A stretch of 64,000 bases of DNA from the NCBI RefSeq assembly GCF_014646115.1, contig NZ_BMMV01000005.1:310001-374000 (forward strand), read 5' to 3'. The notes below the pieces were generated by a model. The model was not told the DNA's origin, made no database searches, and saw only the letters and a list, made by a program, of their open reading frames with translations. This stretch comes from Streptomyces camponoticapitis (lineage in GTDB: Bacteria > Actinomycetota > Actinomycetes > Streptomycetales > Streptomycetaceae). Made by a program: the position numbers and the translations under genes. Below are positions 54,400-64,000 of this stretch, one piece after another; the stretch's first letter is position 1; every line of letters starts with the position of its first letter.

Positions 54400-55827
54400 G
54401 TGAAGAGCGCCGTGGAGACCCTGAACCCGACCCGGGTTCGGCTCACTGTCGAGGTGCCCTTCGAGGAGCTCAAGGACAGCCTCGACGCGGCGTACAAGAA
54501 GATCAACGACCAGGTCACGGTGAAGGGCTTCCGTAAGGGCAAGATCCCGGCCCGCGTCATCGACCAGCGGTTCGGCCGTGGAGCTGTGCTGGAGGAGGCC
54601 GTCAACGACGCCCTTCCGAAGTTCTACACGGAGGCCGTCAACGAGGGCGAGCTCAATGTCCTCGGGCAGCCCGAGGTCGACATCAAGGAGCTGAAGGACG
54701 GCGAGCTGCTCTCCTTCACCGCCGAGGTCGACATCCGTCCGGTCATCGAGATCCCGGACTACACCGGCATCGAGGTCACCGTCGACGCGGTCGACGTCTC
54801 CGACGAGGACGTCGACAAGTCCGTCGACGAGCTCCGTGAGCGCTTCGCCTCCACCAACCCCGTCGAGCGTGCCGCCGCCGAGGGCGACGTCGTGACGATC
54901 GACCTGGAGGCCAAGGTCGACGGCGAGGTCCTGGAGGACGGCGTCGCGAGTGACGTGCAGTACACCATCGGCTCCGGCGAGCTGCTCGAAGGCATCGACG
55001 AGGCCGTGACCGGCCTGGAGGCCGGCGGCGAAGCCACCTTCACCTCCCAGCTCAAGGGCGGCACCGCCGAGGGCAAGGACGCCGAGGTCTCCGTCAAGGT
55101 CTCCCAGGTCGCCTCCCGCGAGCTGCCCGACCTGGACGACGACTTCGCGCAGATGGCGAGCGAGTTCGACACCCTTGAGGAGCTCAAGGCGGACAGCCGC
55201 AAGCGCCTCGGGAACATGAAGCAGTACGACCAGGCCACCCAGGCCCAGGAGCGCGTCCTCGACGAGCTGCTGAAGCTGGCGGAGGTCCCGATCCCCGAGA
55301 AGCTCCTCGAGGACGAGATCAAGACCCGTAAGCACAACCTGGAGCACCACCAGCTCGGTCAGATGGGCCTCGACCTTCCGAAGTACCTGGAGATCCAGGG
55401 CAAGACGGAGGAGGAGTTCGACGAGGAGACCAAGGAGCAGGCGGTCAAGGGCATCAAGACCCAGTTCATCCTCGACGAGCTGGTCAACAAGGAGAAGCTG
55501 AACGTGAACCAGGAGGAGCTCACCGAGCACCTCATGCGTCGCGCGCAGTCCTCCGGCATGTCGCCCGACCAGTTCGCGCAGGCGGTCGTCGAAGGCGGCC
55601 AGGTGCCGATGCTCGTCGGCGAGGTCGCCCGCGGCAAGGCGCTCGCCGTGGTGGTCGAGGCCGCCAAGGTGACGGACACGAACGGTGAGGTCGTCGACCT
55701 CCAGGACGACGAGGACGAGACCGCCGAGACCGTCGAGGCGTCCTCCGACGACACCGAGGCCGCGTCCGGCGCGGCCACCGAGGCCGCCGCGGACGACGAC
55801 AAGCCCGAGGCGAAGAACGAGGGCTGA
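54400..55827 (+). CDS. tig: Trigger factor (ribosome-associated chaperone/prolyl isomerase)
   Basis: 475 residues from GTG 54400, preceded by AAGGAG. N-terminal ribosome-binding domain with [18 protein letters not shown]-type isomerase domain (about 160-245, [14 protein letters not shown]...[21 protein letters not shown]), helical C-terminal domain. It ends in a very acidic Ala/Asp/Glu tail of about 45 residues. Folds nascent chains at the ribosome exit. It lies directly upstream of the clp genes as in other streptomycetes. Confidence 0.95.
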   Translation: MKSAVETLNPTRVRLTVEVPFEELKDSLDAAYKKINDQVTVKGFRKGKIPARVIDQRFGRGAVLEEAVNDALPKFYTEAVNEGELNVLGQPEVDIKELKDGELLSFTAEVDIRPVIEIPDYTGIEVTVDAVDVSDEDVDKSVDELRERFASTNPVERAAAEGDVVTIDLEAKVDGEVLEDGVASDVQYTIGSGELLEGIDEAVTGLEAGGEATFTSQLKGGTAEGKDAEVSVKVSQVASRELPDLDDDFAQMASEFDTLEELKADSRKRLGNMKQYDQATQAQERVLDELLKLAEVPIPEKLLEDEIKTRKHNLEHHQLGQMGLDLPKYLEIQGKTEEEFDEETKEQAVKGIKTQFILDELVNKEKLNVNQEELTEHLMRRAQSSGMSPDQFAQAVVEGGQVPMLVGEVARGKALAVVVEAAKVTDTNGEVVDLQDDEDETAETVEASSDDTEAASGAATEAAADDDKPEAKNEG

Positions 55828-55850
55828 GCGTCCTCGCTCGACCGGATCTC

Positions 55851-55884
55851 CGGGCCCCGGGACGCTACTCGCGCCCGGGGCCCG
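55851..55884 (+). terminator. tig terminator
   Basis: Perfect 11-bp stem CGGGCCCCGGG / CCCGGGGCCCG with a 12-base loop, 24 bases after the tig stop. Confidence 0.85.
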
Positions 55885-55922
55885 CTCCGTAGCCCCGCCC
55901 CTGCCACGACCCAACTACCTTG

Positions 55923-55980
55923 CGCTGCCAGCGAACAGTCCAGGAAGCGGGATGGCGCCCGCCGACCAGCGCGTTAGGGT
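55923..55980 (+). promoter_or_regulatory. clpP1 promoter with ClgR box
   Basis: On the minus strand GTTCGC-TGGCA-GCG (55923-55936) fits the ClgR pattern GTTCGC-N5-GCG described for Streptomyces clpP1P2 and lon. TAGGGT at 55975-55980 is a good -10 element 39 bases downstream. Predicts ClgR activation. Confidence 0.65.
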
Positions 55981-56069
55981 CCATGAATACGAGGGCTGGG
56001 GAGCGCCCCGTCCCCCGGAACGAAAGACGCTGAGACGGCCGGAGCCGTCAGAGACGAGCAGGTGGACAC

Positions 56070-56687
56070 GTGACGAATCTGATGCCTTACGCCGCCGGCG
56101 AGCCGTCCCTCGGTGGTGGCCTCGGCGACCAGGTCTACAGCCGACTGCTCGGTGAGCGGATCATCTTCCTCGGCCAGCAGGTCGACGACGACATCGCCAA
56201 CAAGATCACCGCGCAGCTCCTTCTTCTCGCGGCCGAGCCCGAGAAGGACATCTACCTCTACATCAACAGCCCCGGTGGTTCGGTCACGGCGGGCATGGCG
56301 GTCTACGACACCATGCAGTACATCCCGAACGACGTGGTGACCATCGGAATGGGCATGGCGGCCTCCATGGGCCAGTTCCTGCTGACCGGCGGCACCGCCG
56401 GCAAGCGCTTCGCGCTGCCCAACACCGACATCCTCATGCACCAGGGCTCCGCGGGCCTCGGCGGCACCGCCTCCGACATCAAGATCCAGGCCGAGCAGCT
56501 GCTCCGTACGAAGAAGCGCATGGCCGAGATCACCGCCCGTCACACGGGCCAGACCGAAGAGACCATCATCCGCGACGGTGACCGCGACCGCTGGTTCACC
56601 GCCGAGGAGGCCGTGTCCTACGGCATCATCGACGAGATCATCTCCGCTGCTTCGGGTGTTCCGGGCGGCGGCGGCACCGGCGCCTGA
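56070..56687 (+). CDS. clpP1: ATP-dependent Clp protease proteolytic subunit 1
   Basis: 205 residues from GTG 56070 (AGGTGG upstream). Triad: S99 in [10 protein letters not shown]124 in LMHQGSAG, D169 in [11 protein letters not shown]. Forms ring chambers with ClpP2 and works with ClpX or ClpC. The N-terminal tail [17 protein letters not shown] probably includes a short propeptide. Followed 53 bases later by clpP2; the pair is one operon. Confidence 0.95.
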   Translation: MTNLMPYAAGEPSLGGGLGDQVYSRLLGERIIFLGQQVDDDIANKITAQLLLLAAEPEKDIYLYINSPGGSVTAGMAVYDTMQYIPNDVVTIGMGMAASMGQFLLTGGTAGKRFALPNTDILMHQGSAGLGGTASDIKIQAEQLLRTKKRMAEITARHTGQTEETIIRDGDRDRWFTAEEAVSYGIIDEIISAASGVPGGGGTGA

Positions 56688-56740
56688 GGGCCATCAGTAC
56701 GCCCCGGACCGGCCACGTCACCCCATCGAACGCCACCAGG

Positions 56741-57424
56741 ATGGTGAACACCCCTATGAACAACTTCCCCGGCGCCTCCCCGAGCGGCCTGTACACCGGC
56801 CCTCAGGTGGACAACCGCTATGTCATCCCGCGCTTCGTGGAGCGCACCTCGCAGGGCGTACGGGAGTACGACCCGTACGCGAAGCTCTTCGAGGAGCGCG
56901 TGATCTTCCTCGGTGTCCAGATCGACGACGCGTCGGCCAACGACGTCATGGCGCAGCTGCTGTGCCTGGAGTCCATGGACCCCGACCGTGACATCTCCAT
57001 CTACATCAACAGCCCCGGCGGCTCGATGACGGCCCTCACGGCCATCTACGACACGATGCAGTTCGTGAAGCCGGACATCCAGACGGTCTGCATGGGCCAG
57101 GCCGCCTCCGCGGCGGCGGTCCTGCTCGCGGCCGGCACGGCGGGCAAGCGCCTGGCCCTGCCGAACGCGCGCGTCCTGATCCACCAGCCGTCCAGCCAGA
57201 CCGGCCGTGAGCAGCTCTCCGACCTGGAGATCGCGGCCAACGAGATCCTGCGCATGCGCGCACAGCTCGAGGACATGCTCGCCAAGCACTCCACGACGCC
57301 GATCGAGAAGGTCCGCGACGACATCGAGCGCGACAAGATCCTGACCGCCGAGGACGCTCTGGCGTACGGTCTGGTCGACCAGATCGTCTCGACCCGTAAG
57401 ACCACGGCGGCGGCAGCGGCCTGA
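56741..57424 (+). CDS. clpP2: ATP-dependent Clp protease proteolytic subunit 2
   Basis: 227 residues from ATG 56741; ATG 56756 (MNNFPG) is an alternative start. Triad: S123 in [10 protein letters not shown]148 in LIHQPSS, D193 in KVRDDIERD. Longer N-terminal propeptide than ClpP1. Heterotetradecamer partner of ClpP1. In S. lividans the clpP1P2 operon is essential or important for differentiation. Confidence 0.95.
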   Translation: MVNTPMNNFPGASPSGLYTGPQVDNRYVIPRFVERTSQGVREYDPYAKLFEERVIFLGVQIDDASANDVMAQLLCLESMDPDRDISIYINSPGGSMTALTAIYDTMQFVKPDIQTVCMGQAASAAAVLLAAGTAGKRLALPNARVLIHQPSSQTGREQLSDLEIAANEILRMRAQLEDMLAKHSTTPIEKVRDDIERDKILTAEDALAYGLVDQIVSTRKTTAAAAA

Positions 57425-57436
57425 CCCGTCCGGTGC

Positions 57437-57475
57437 CCTTGGCGCGGTCTCACGTCCTCGTGAACCGTGCCAAGG
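57437..57475 (+). terminator. Hairpin between clpP2 and clpX
   Basis: CCTTGGC-N25-GCCAAGG with an inner CGGT/ACCG pairing. It may end clpP1P2 transcription or attenuate read-through into clpX. Confidence 0.55.
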
Positions 57476-57568
57476 GGGGCCCGTACGGGGGGCCAGGCAA
57501 GGTACCGTCGGGTATGAGGCACAGGAGCCGCTGAACCAGGCTGCTCCCAGGCGAAGGGGAAGCACCTC

Positions 57569-58861
<1,293 letters not shown>

Positions 58862-58883
58862 CGGCACCACCCGTACGCACGGA

Positions 58884-58926
58884 AAGAGGGGCGCCCGGCC
58901 GGATCATCCGGCCGGGCGCCCCTCTT
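58884..58926. terminator. Strong bidirectional terminator clpX / Pro-rich protein gene
   Basis: 19-bp perfect stem beginning AAGAGGGGCGCCCGG with a five-base loop, between convergent genes, ending in CTCTT. Confidence 0.9.
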
Positions 58927-58944
58927 CGTGGGTGGTGCGTGCCG

Positions 58945-59892
58945 TCAGAGCTTCACGCGAACGTCGTTGCGCAGCTTGGCGGTTGTGGCGGCGGCGTCCT
59001 CGAGGGAGCCGGCCTTGCCCGTGAGGGCGCTCGCCATGTCGATCGGCATGGCGAAGCCCAGGGTGGAGTAGTCGCCCCAGATGCAGATGGAGAAGGCCAC
59101 CTCTGAGGGGCCCTCCGTCTCGCCCGTCGCCATCTTGGCCTCCTGGCACTTCAGGACGGCGCCGTCGAGACCCTCGGGCTCGAAGGACTTGGCGTCCCCC
59201 TCGAACTTCGGGACGTCCTCGCCCTCCTCCTTCGCGGACTCCGACTTGAGGTAGTTGAACATGGCGTCGACGGCCTTCTCGGGGTCCTCGACCTCGCCGT
59301 ACACGCCGCCGAACTGGATCAGCTTCCCGGCCAGCGGGTTGTCCTCCGACCCGGACTGGTACCCGGCGTTCACGTCCTTGGGGTTCTTCACGCCCCACTT
59401 CTCGGCGTCCTTGAGGTCGTTCTTGGTCATGCCCCCGGTGTCGCCCGTGCCCTCGCCCTTCTTGTACTCGCCGTCTATCACCGTCGCCGGCGTGATCAGC
59501 TTGTGCGGGCCGTCGTCGGCGACCTCACTGCTGCCTCCGCCCACCAGGAAGTACGCCCCACCACCGATCACCGCGAGTGCCACGACGACCGAGGCGATGA
59601 TCAGGCCCGTCTTCTTCTTGGGGGCTCCCTGCGGCGGCGGGAAGCTCGGTGCCCCGCCGTACGGGGGCTGCTGCGGCGGCTGGCCGTACGGGCCCGGCTG
59701 CTGCGGCTGGCCGTAGCCCTGCTGGGGGACTCCCTGCGGCGGCTGCTGCGGGTACCCGTAACCGGGCTGCCCTTGCGGCGGCTGCTGGGGATACCCGTAG
59801 CCGGGCTGGCCCTGCGGCGGCTGCTGTCCGTACGGTCCGGGCTGGCCCTGCGGCTGCTGCCCACCGTACGGGCCCGGCTGGTTGTAGCTCAT
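58945..59892 (-). CDS. Pro/Gln/Gly/Tyr-rich single-pass membrane protein
   Basis: 315 residues from ATG 59892, nine bases after GGAGGGG. Residues 1-90 are a cytoplasmic low-complexity region with repeats of PGYGYPQQPPQGQ type. One membrane helix follows at about 96-117 after PKKKTG. The C-terminal 195 residues are an extracytoplasmic domain with two cysteines (LKCQEA and SICIWG) that may pair. This architecture is common in Streptomyces; function unknown. The upstream Met options lack ribosome sites. Confidence 0.85.
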   Translation of the reverse strand: MSYNQPGPYGGQQPQGQPGPYGQQPPQGQPGYGYPQQPPQGQPGYGYPQQPPQGVPQQGYGQPQQPGPYGQPPQQPPYGGAPSFPPPQGAPKKKTGLIIASVVVALAVIGGGAYFLVGGGSSEVADDGPHKLITPATVIDGEYKKGEGTGDTGGMTKNDLKDAEKWGVKNPKDVNAGYQSGSEDNPLAGKLIQFGGVYGEVEDPEKAVDAMFNYLKSESAKEEGEDVPKFEGDAKSFEPEGLDGAVLKCQEAKMATGETEGPSEVAFSICIWGDYSTLGFAMPIDMASALTGKAGSLEDAAATTAKLRNDVRVKL

Positions 59893-60028
59893 GTGCTCTG
59901 TCCCCTCCAGATGCTTATGCGTTTCCGACATCCTGACTGAAGGAGCCGTGACATGGGCCATCGGGGGGCGCACCGTTACCGAACTATCTCGTTTCAGTGC
60001 GGAGCTGGTACGCGCCTAAACTGTGTGC

Positions 60029-62650
60029 GTGACCGAGAACTCTCAAGCGCAGCCCGCAGCCAACCCTGAACTGCCGACCCAGTACGCGCCGGCCGAGGTG
60101 GAGGGGAAGCTGTACGAGCGCTGGGTAGAACGCGGCTACTTCGAGGCTGACGAGAAGAGCGGGAAGCCGCCGTACACCATCGTCATCCCGCCGCCGAACG
60201 TCACCGGCAGCCTGCACCTCGGGCACGCCTTCGAGCACACGATCATCGACGCCCTGACCCGCCGCAAGCGTATGCAGGGCTACGAGACGCTGTGGCAGCC
60301 CGGCATGGACCACGCCGGTATCGCCACGCAGAACGTCGTCGAGCGCGAGCTGGCCAAGGAGGGCAAGTCCCGGCAGGACCTGGGGCGTGCGGCCTTCGTC
60401 GAGCGGGTCTGGCAGTGGAAGGAAGAGTCCGGCGGCCAGATCTCCGGCCAGATGCGCCGTCTCGGTGACGGCGTCGCCTGGTCCCGTGAGCGGTTCACGA
60501 TGGACGAGGGGCTGTCCGCGGCCGTCCAGACCATCTTCAAGCGGCTCTACGACGACGAACTGATCTACCGCGCCGAGCGCATCATCAACTGGTGCCCGCG
60601 CTGTCTCACCGCGATCTCCGACATCGAGGTCGAGTACCAGGACGACGACGGCGAACTGGTCTCCATCAAGTACGGCGACGGGGACGAGACGCTCGTCGTC
60701 GCCACCACCCGCGCCGAGACGATGCTGGGTGACACCGCCGTCGCCGTCCACCCCGACGACGCGCGCTACACACACCTGGTCGGCAGGCGGATCAAGCTGC
60801 CGCTCACCGACCGTACGATCCCGGTCGTCGCGGACGAGCACGTCGACCCCGAGTTCGGCACGGGCGCGGTCAAGGTGACACCCGCCCATGACCCGAACGA
60901 CTTCGAGATCGGCCGTCGCCACGACCTGCCCAACATCACGGTCATGGACGAGCGGGCGGTCATCACGGTCCCCGGCCCCTTCCAAGGGCTCGACCGCTAC
61001 GAGGCCCGCTCAGCCATCGTCGCGGCGCTCCGTGCGGACGGCCGGATCGTCGCCGAGAAGCGGCCGTACGTCCACTCCGTGGGCCACTGCTCGCGCTGCA
61101 AGACGACCGTCGAGCCCCGTCTCTCTCTCCAGTGGTGGGTCAAGGTCGGCCCGCTCGCCAAGGCGGCGGGCGACGCGGTCCGGGACGGCCGGGTCGCGAT
61201 CCACCCCAAGGAGATGGAGTCCCGCTACTTCGCGTGGGTCGACAACCTCAACGACTGGTGCATCTCACGGCAGTTGTGGTGGGGGCACCGCATTCCCGTC
61301 TGGCACGGCCCGGACGGCGAGACCGTCTGTGTCGGTCCGAACGACGAGCCGCCGACCGGCGAGGGCTGGAGCCAGGACACCGACGTCCTGGACACCTGGT
61401 TCTCGTCCGGGCTGTGGCCGTTCTCCACGCTGGGCTGGCCCGAACAGACCCCGAGCCTGGAGAAGTTCTATCCGAACTCGGTCCTGGTCACCGGCTACGA
61501 CATCCTCTTCTTCTGGGTCGCCCGGATGATGATGTTCGGCCTGTACGCGATGGACGGCACCCCGCCGTTCCACACCATCGCGCTGCACGGCATGGTCCGT
61601 GACCAGTTCGGCAAGAAGATGTCGAAGTCCTTCGGCAACGCGGTCAACCCGCTGGACTGGATGGACACGTACGGATCCGACGCCGTCCGCTTCACGCTCG
61701 CCCGGGGCGCCAACCCCGGGGTCGACGTCCCCATCGGCGAGGACTGGGTCCAGGGCTCCCGCAACTTCGCCAACAAGATCTGGAACGCGACCCGTTTCGC
61801 CATGATGAACGGCGCCACGGTCGAGGGCCCGCTGCCCGACGCGTCGGAGACGTCCGCCACCGACCGGTGGATCCTCTCCCGGCTGAACCAGACCGTCGCG
61901 CAGGTCGACGCGTACTACGAGGACTACCAGTTCGCGAAACTCAGCGACGCCCTCTTCCACTTCGCGTGGGACGAGGTCTTCGACTGGTACGTCGAGCTGT
62001 CCAAGACGACGTTCTTCGCGGGCGGCGACCAGGCCAAGGTCTCCGGGCGCGTCCTCGGTGAGGTCCTGGACGTCACCCTGCGTCTGCTGCACCCGGTCGT
62101 CCCATTCGTCACCGAGACGCTGTGGACCACCCTGACCGGCAAGGAGTCGGTGGTCATCGCCGACTGGCCGGCCGACTCGGGCTTCCGCGACCCGGCCGCC
62201 GAGCGGGAGATCGAGCAGGTCCAGCAGGTCGTCACCGAGGTCCGCCGGTTCCGTGCCGACCAGGGTCTGCAGTCGGCCCAGAAGGTCCCCGGCCGGCTCG
62301 ACCTGTCCGCGACCCCGCTCGCCCCGCACGAGGCGGCGATCAGGCAGGTGCTGCGGCTCCAGGCGGCGGGCGACGGCTTCCATCCGACCGCGACCCTGCC
62401 CGTCGCGGGTGCCACGGTGGAGCTGGACCTGTCCGGGACGATCGACGTCGAGGCGGAGCGCAAGCGCCTGACGAAGGACCGGGACGCGGCCGAGAAGGAG
62501 AAGCAGCAGGCCACGGCCAAGCTCGGCAACGAGGCGTTCCTCGCGAAGGCCCCGGACAACGTGGTCGACAAGATCCGCGGCCGGCTGGTCAAGGCCGAGT
62601 CCGACATCGAGCGGATCACCGCGCAGCTGGCGGCTCTCCCGGAGAGCTGA
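60029..62650 (+). CDS. valS: Valyl-tRNA synthetase
   Basis: 873 residues from GTG 60029; TAAACT at 60017-60022 could be a -10, giving a very short or absent leader. Class I synthetase: HLGH at 63-66 ([17 protein letters not shown]), KMSKS at 530-534, editing domain between, [10 protein letters not shown] anticodon-binding start, and a C-terminal coiled coil (about 800-873). Charges tRNA-Val. Length normal. Upstream of folC as in other streptomycetes. Confidence 0.95.
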   Translation: MTENSQAQPAANPELPTQYAPAEVEGKLYERWVERGYFEADEKSGKPPYTIVIPPPNVTGSLHLGHAFEHTIIDALTRRKRMQGYETLWQPGMDHAGIATQNVVERELAKEGKSRQDLGRAAFVERVWQWKEESGGQISGQMRRLGDGVAWSRERFTMDEGLSAAVQTIFKRLYDDELIYRAERIINWCPRCLTAISDIEVEYQDDDGELVSIKYGDGDETLVVATTRAETMLGDTAVAVHPDDARYTHLVGRRIKLPLTDRTIPVVADEHVDPEFGTGAVKVTPAHDPNDFEIGRRHDLPNITVMDERAVITVPGPFQGLDRYEARSAIVAALRADGRIVAEKRPYVHSVGHCSRCKTTVEPRLSLQWWVKVGPLAKAAGDAVRDGRVAIHPKEMESRYFAWVDNLNDWCISRQLWWGHRIPVWHGPDGETVCVGPNDEPPTGEGWSQDTDVLDTWFSSGLWPFSTLGWPEQTPSLEKFYPNSVLVTGYDILFFWVARMMMFGLYAMDGTPPFHTIALHGMVRDQFGKKMSKSFGNAVNPLDWMDTYGSDAVRFTLARGANPGVDVPIGEDWVQGSRNFANKIWNATRFAMMNGATVEGPLPDASETSATDRWILSRLNQTVAQVDAYYEDYQFAKLSDALFHFAWDEVFDWYVELSKTTFFAGGDQAKVSGRVLGEVLDVTLRLLHPVVPFVTETLWTTLTGKESVVIADWPADSGFRDPAAEREIEQVQQVVTEVRRFRADQGLQSAQKVPGRLDLSATPLAPHEAAIRQVLRLQAAGDGFHPTATLPVAGATVELDLSGTIDVEAERKRLTKDRDAAEKEKQQATAKLGNEAFLAKAPDNVVDKIRGRLVKAESDIERITAQLAALPES

Positions 62651-62728
62651 CGGCGGCCGGAGAAGCACCGGAACCGGTTGACGGGGCGGGGCGGCGTCTG
62701 TGCCGTACCCGCTCCGTAGACTGGTCCC

Positions 62729-64000
62729 GTGAGCGAGCACCAGCCCGACCAGCCTGACCAGCCCGGCGAGTACGACGACGACTTCGACGACATCGTCCAC
62801 GCCGAGACCACCCGCGACCCCGACCTGGCCGTGATCGAGGCCGGAAGCCGTACGCTGCGCGCCCGGACGGGCGCCCCGCAGAGCGACGGCGTCCCGTCCC
62901 GGCCCGCCGACCCGGAGGTCGACAAGGCGCTGCGCGCCGTCGAGCAGGAGCTGGCCGGCCGCTGGGGCGAGACCAAGCTGGAGCCTTCGGTCACCCGCAT
63001 CGAGGCGCTGATGAACGTGCTCGGCGACCCCCAGCGGGCGTATCCGTCGATCCACATCACCGGCACCAACGGCAAGACGTCCACGGCCCGCATGATCGAG
63101 GCGCTGCTCGGCGCCTTCGACCTGCGCACCGGCCGCTACACCAGCCCGCACGTCTCCTCCGTCACCGAGCGGATCAGCCTCGACGGCGAGCCGATCTCCG
63201 CGGAGCGGTTCATCGAGACGTACGAGGACATCAAGCCGTACGTCGACATGGTGGACGGCTCGCAGGACTACCGGCTCTCCTTCTTCGAGGTGCTCACCGG
63301 TATGGCGTACGCGGCCTTCGCGGACGCCCCGGTGGACGCGGCGGTCGTCGAGGTCGGCATGGGCGGGAGCTGGGACGCGACGAACGTCATCGACGCCTCC
63401 GTCGCCGTCGTCACCCCCATCGACCTGGACCACACCGACAGGCTGGGCTCCACGCCGGGCGAGATCGCCGTGGAGAAGGCCGGGATCATCAAGCAGGGCG
63501 CCACGGTCGTCCTGGCGCAGCAGCCGGTGGACGCGTCTCAGGTGATGCTGAAGAGGTCCGTCGACGTGGACGCGACGGTGGCCCGCGAGGGCATCGAGTT
63601 CGGCGTCGTCTCCCGCGAGGTCGCGGTCGGCGGCCAGATGCTGACGCTGCGGGGCCTGGGCGGCGAGTACGAGCAGATCTTCCTCCCGCTGTACGGCGCG
63701 CATCAGGCGCACAACGCCGCGGTGGCCCTGGCGGCGGTCGAGGCGTTCTTCGGGATCGGCGCGGAACAGGCCCGGCCCATGGACCTGGACACGGTGCGCT
63801 CGGCGTTCGCCTCCGTGGTCTCGCCGGGCCGGCTGGAGGTCGTACGGCGCTCGCCGACGGTGGTCCTGGACGCGGCGCACAATCCGGCGGGCGCGCGGGC
63901 CGTGGCGTCGGCCGTCGGTGAGTCGTTCGGCTTCAGCAGACTGATCGGGGTCGTCGGTGCCAGCGCCGGCAAGGATGTCCGGGGGTTCCTCGAAGCCCTG
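62729..64000 (+). CDS. folC: Folylpolyglutamate synthase/dihydrofolate synthase (partial, 3' end outside window)
   Basis: 424 residues visible from GTG 62729. An acidic extension (about 90 residues, EYDDDFDDIVHAETT) precedes the Mur-ligase-type domain: ITGTNGKTSTARMIEALL (ATP loop), TSPHVSSVTERI, VVEVGMGGSWDATNVI, HTDRLGSTPGEIAVEKAGI, and DAAHNPAGARA at the start of the C-terminal domain. Adds glutamates to folates. 78 bases after valS, probably cotranscribed. Confidence 0.93.
   Translation, partial: MSEHQPDQPDQPGEYDDDFDDIVHAETTRDPDLAVIEAGSRTLRARTGAPQSDGVPSRPADPEVDKALRAVEQELAGRWGETKLEPSVTRIEALMNVLGDPQRAYPSIHITGTNGKTSTARMIEALLGAFDLRTGRYTSPHVSSVTERISLDGEPISAERFIETYEDIKPYVDMVDGSQDYRLSFFEVLTGMAYAAFADAPVDAAVVEVGMGGSWDATNVIDASVAVVTPIDLDHTDRLGSTPGEIAVEKAGIIKQGATVVLAQQPVDASQVMLKRSVDVDATVAREGIEFGVVSREVAVGGQMLTLRGLGGEYEQIFLPLYGAHQAHNAAVALAAVEAFFGIGAEQARPMDLDTVRSAFASVVSPGRLEVVRRSPTVVLDAAHNPAGARAVASAVGESFGFSRLIGVVGASAGKDVRGFLEAL

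Overview
High-GC actinobacterial chromosome, almost certainly Streptomyces. Supporting features are the GC-biased third codon positions, frequent GTG starts, AGGAGG-type ribosome binding sites, and a conserved gene set in the order known from S. coelicolor/S. lividans. That set runs csnR-K, malQ, pepN, asd, sodF, rpiB, tRNA-Gly, tRNA-Pro, tig, clpP1-clpP2-clpX, valS, folC. Gene names are assigned from motifs and remembered gene order; no database search was run. I see no phage, insertion sequence, CRISPR array or rRNA.

Layout. 1-1310: partial gene for a membrane protein with extracytoplasmic helical domains. 1597-8494: six-gene operon (minus strand) matching csnR-csnE-F-G-H-K, for uptake and hydrolysis of glucosamine oligosaccharides, with its ROK repressor and an operator palindrome; it has no ATPase gene. 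8617-16752: MscS channel, HNH endonuclease, secreted GH84-type glycosidase with an altered catalytic pair, a small repeat protein, 4-alpha-glucanotransferase, small membrane protein. 16795-30290: two M1 aminopeptidases flanking a DUF1203 protein, aspartate-semialdehyde dehydrogenase, a secreted subtilisin-like protease and a nuclease-fold protein, then a heptad-periodic satellite repeat and a DsbA-like protein. 30361-32489: TetR tail remnant, Fe superoxide dismutase with a Nur-type box, Tat-exported glycerophosphodiesterase.

32993-44135 is the most interesting part: a tightly overlapped eight-gene operon plus a divergent two-gene operon. Together they encode a complete ABC importer with two different ATPases, a DeoR regulator, a 2-hydroxyacid dehydrogenase, two FGGY kinases and a histidine phosphatase. 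The divergent promoter region carries a DeoR-like operator candidate (direct repeats 21 bp apart). The substrate is unknown; polyol or unusual sugar is the best guess. It lies between conserved blocks and may be accessory. A degenerate erythromycin-esterase-like gene follows it.

45376-53808: BioY, RpiB, Nei/Fpg glycosylase, Eis-like acetyltransferase, SpoIIE-type phosphatase, CPA2 antiporter, HD protein, acyltransferase-3 protein and a 64-residue membrane protein, with several AT-rich intergenic dyads. 53878-64000: two tRNAs, then the protein-quality-control block (tig, clpP1, clpP2, clpX) with a ClgR-type box, a Pro/Gln/Tyr-rich membrane protein, valS, and folC running off the end.
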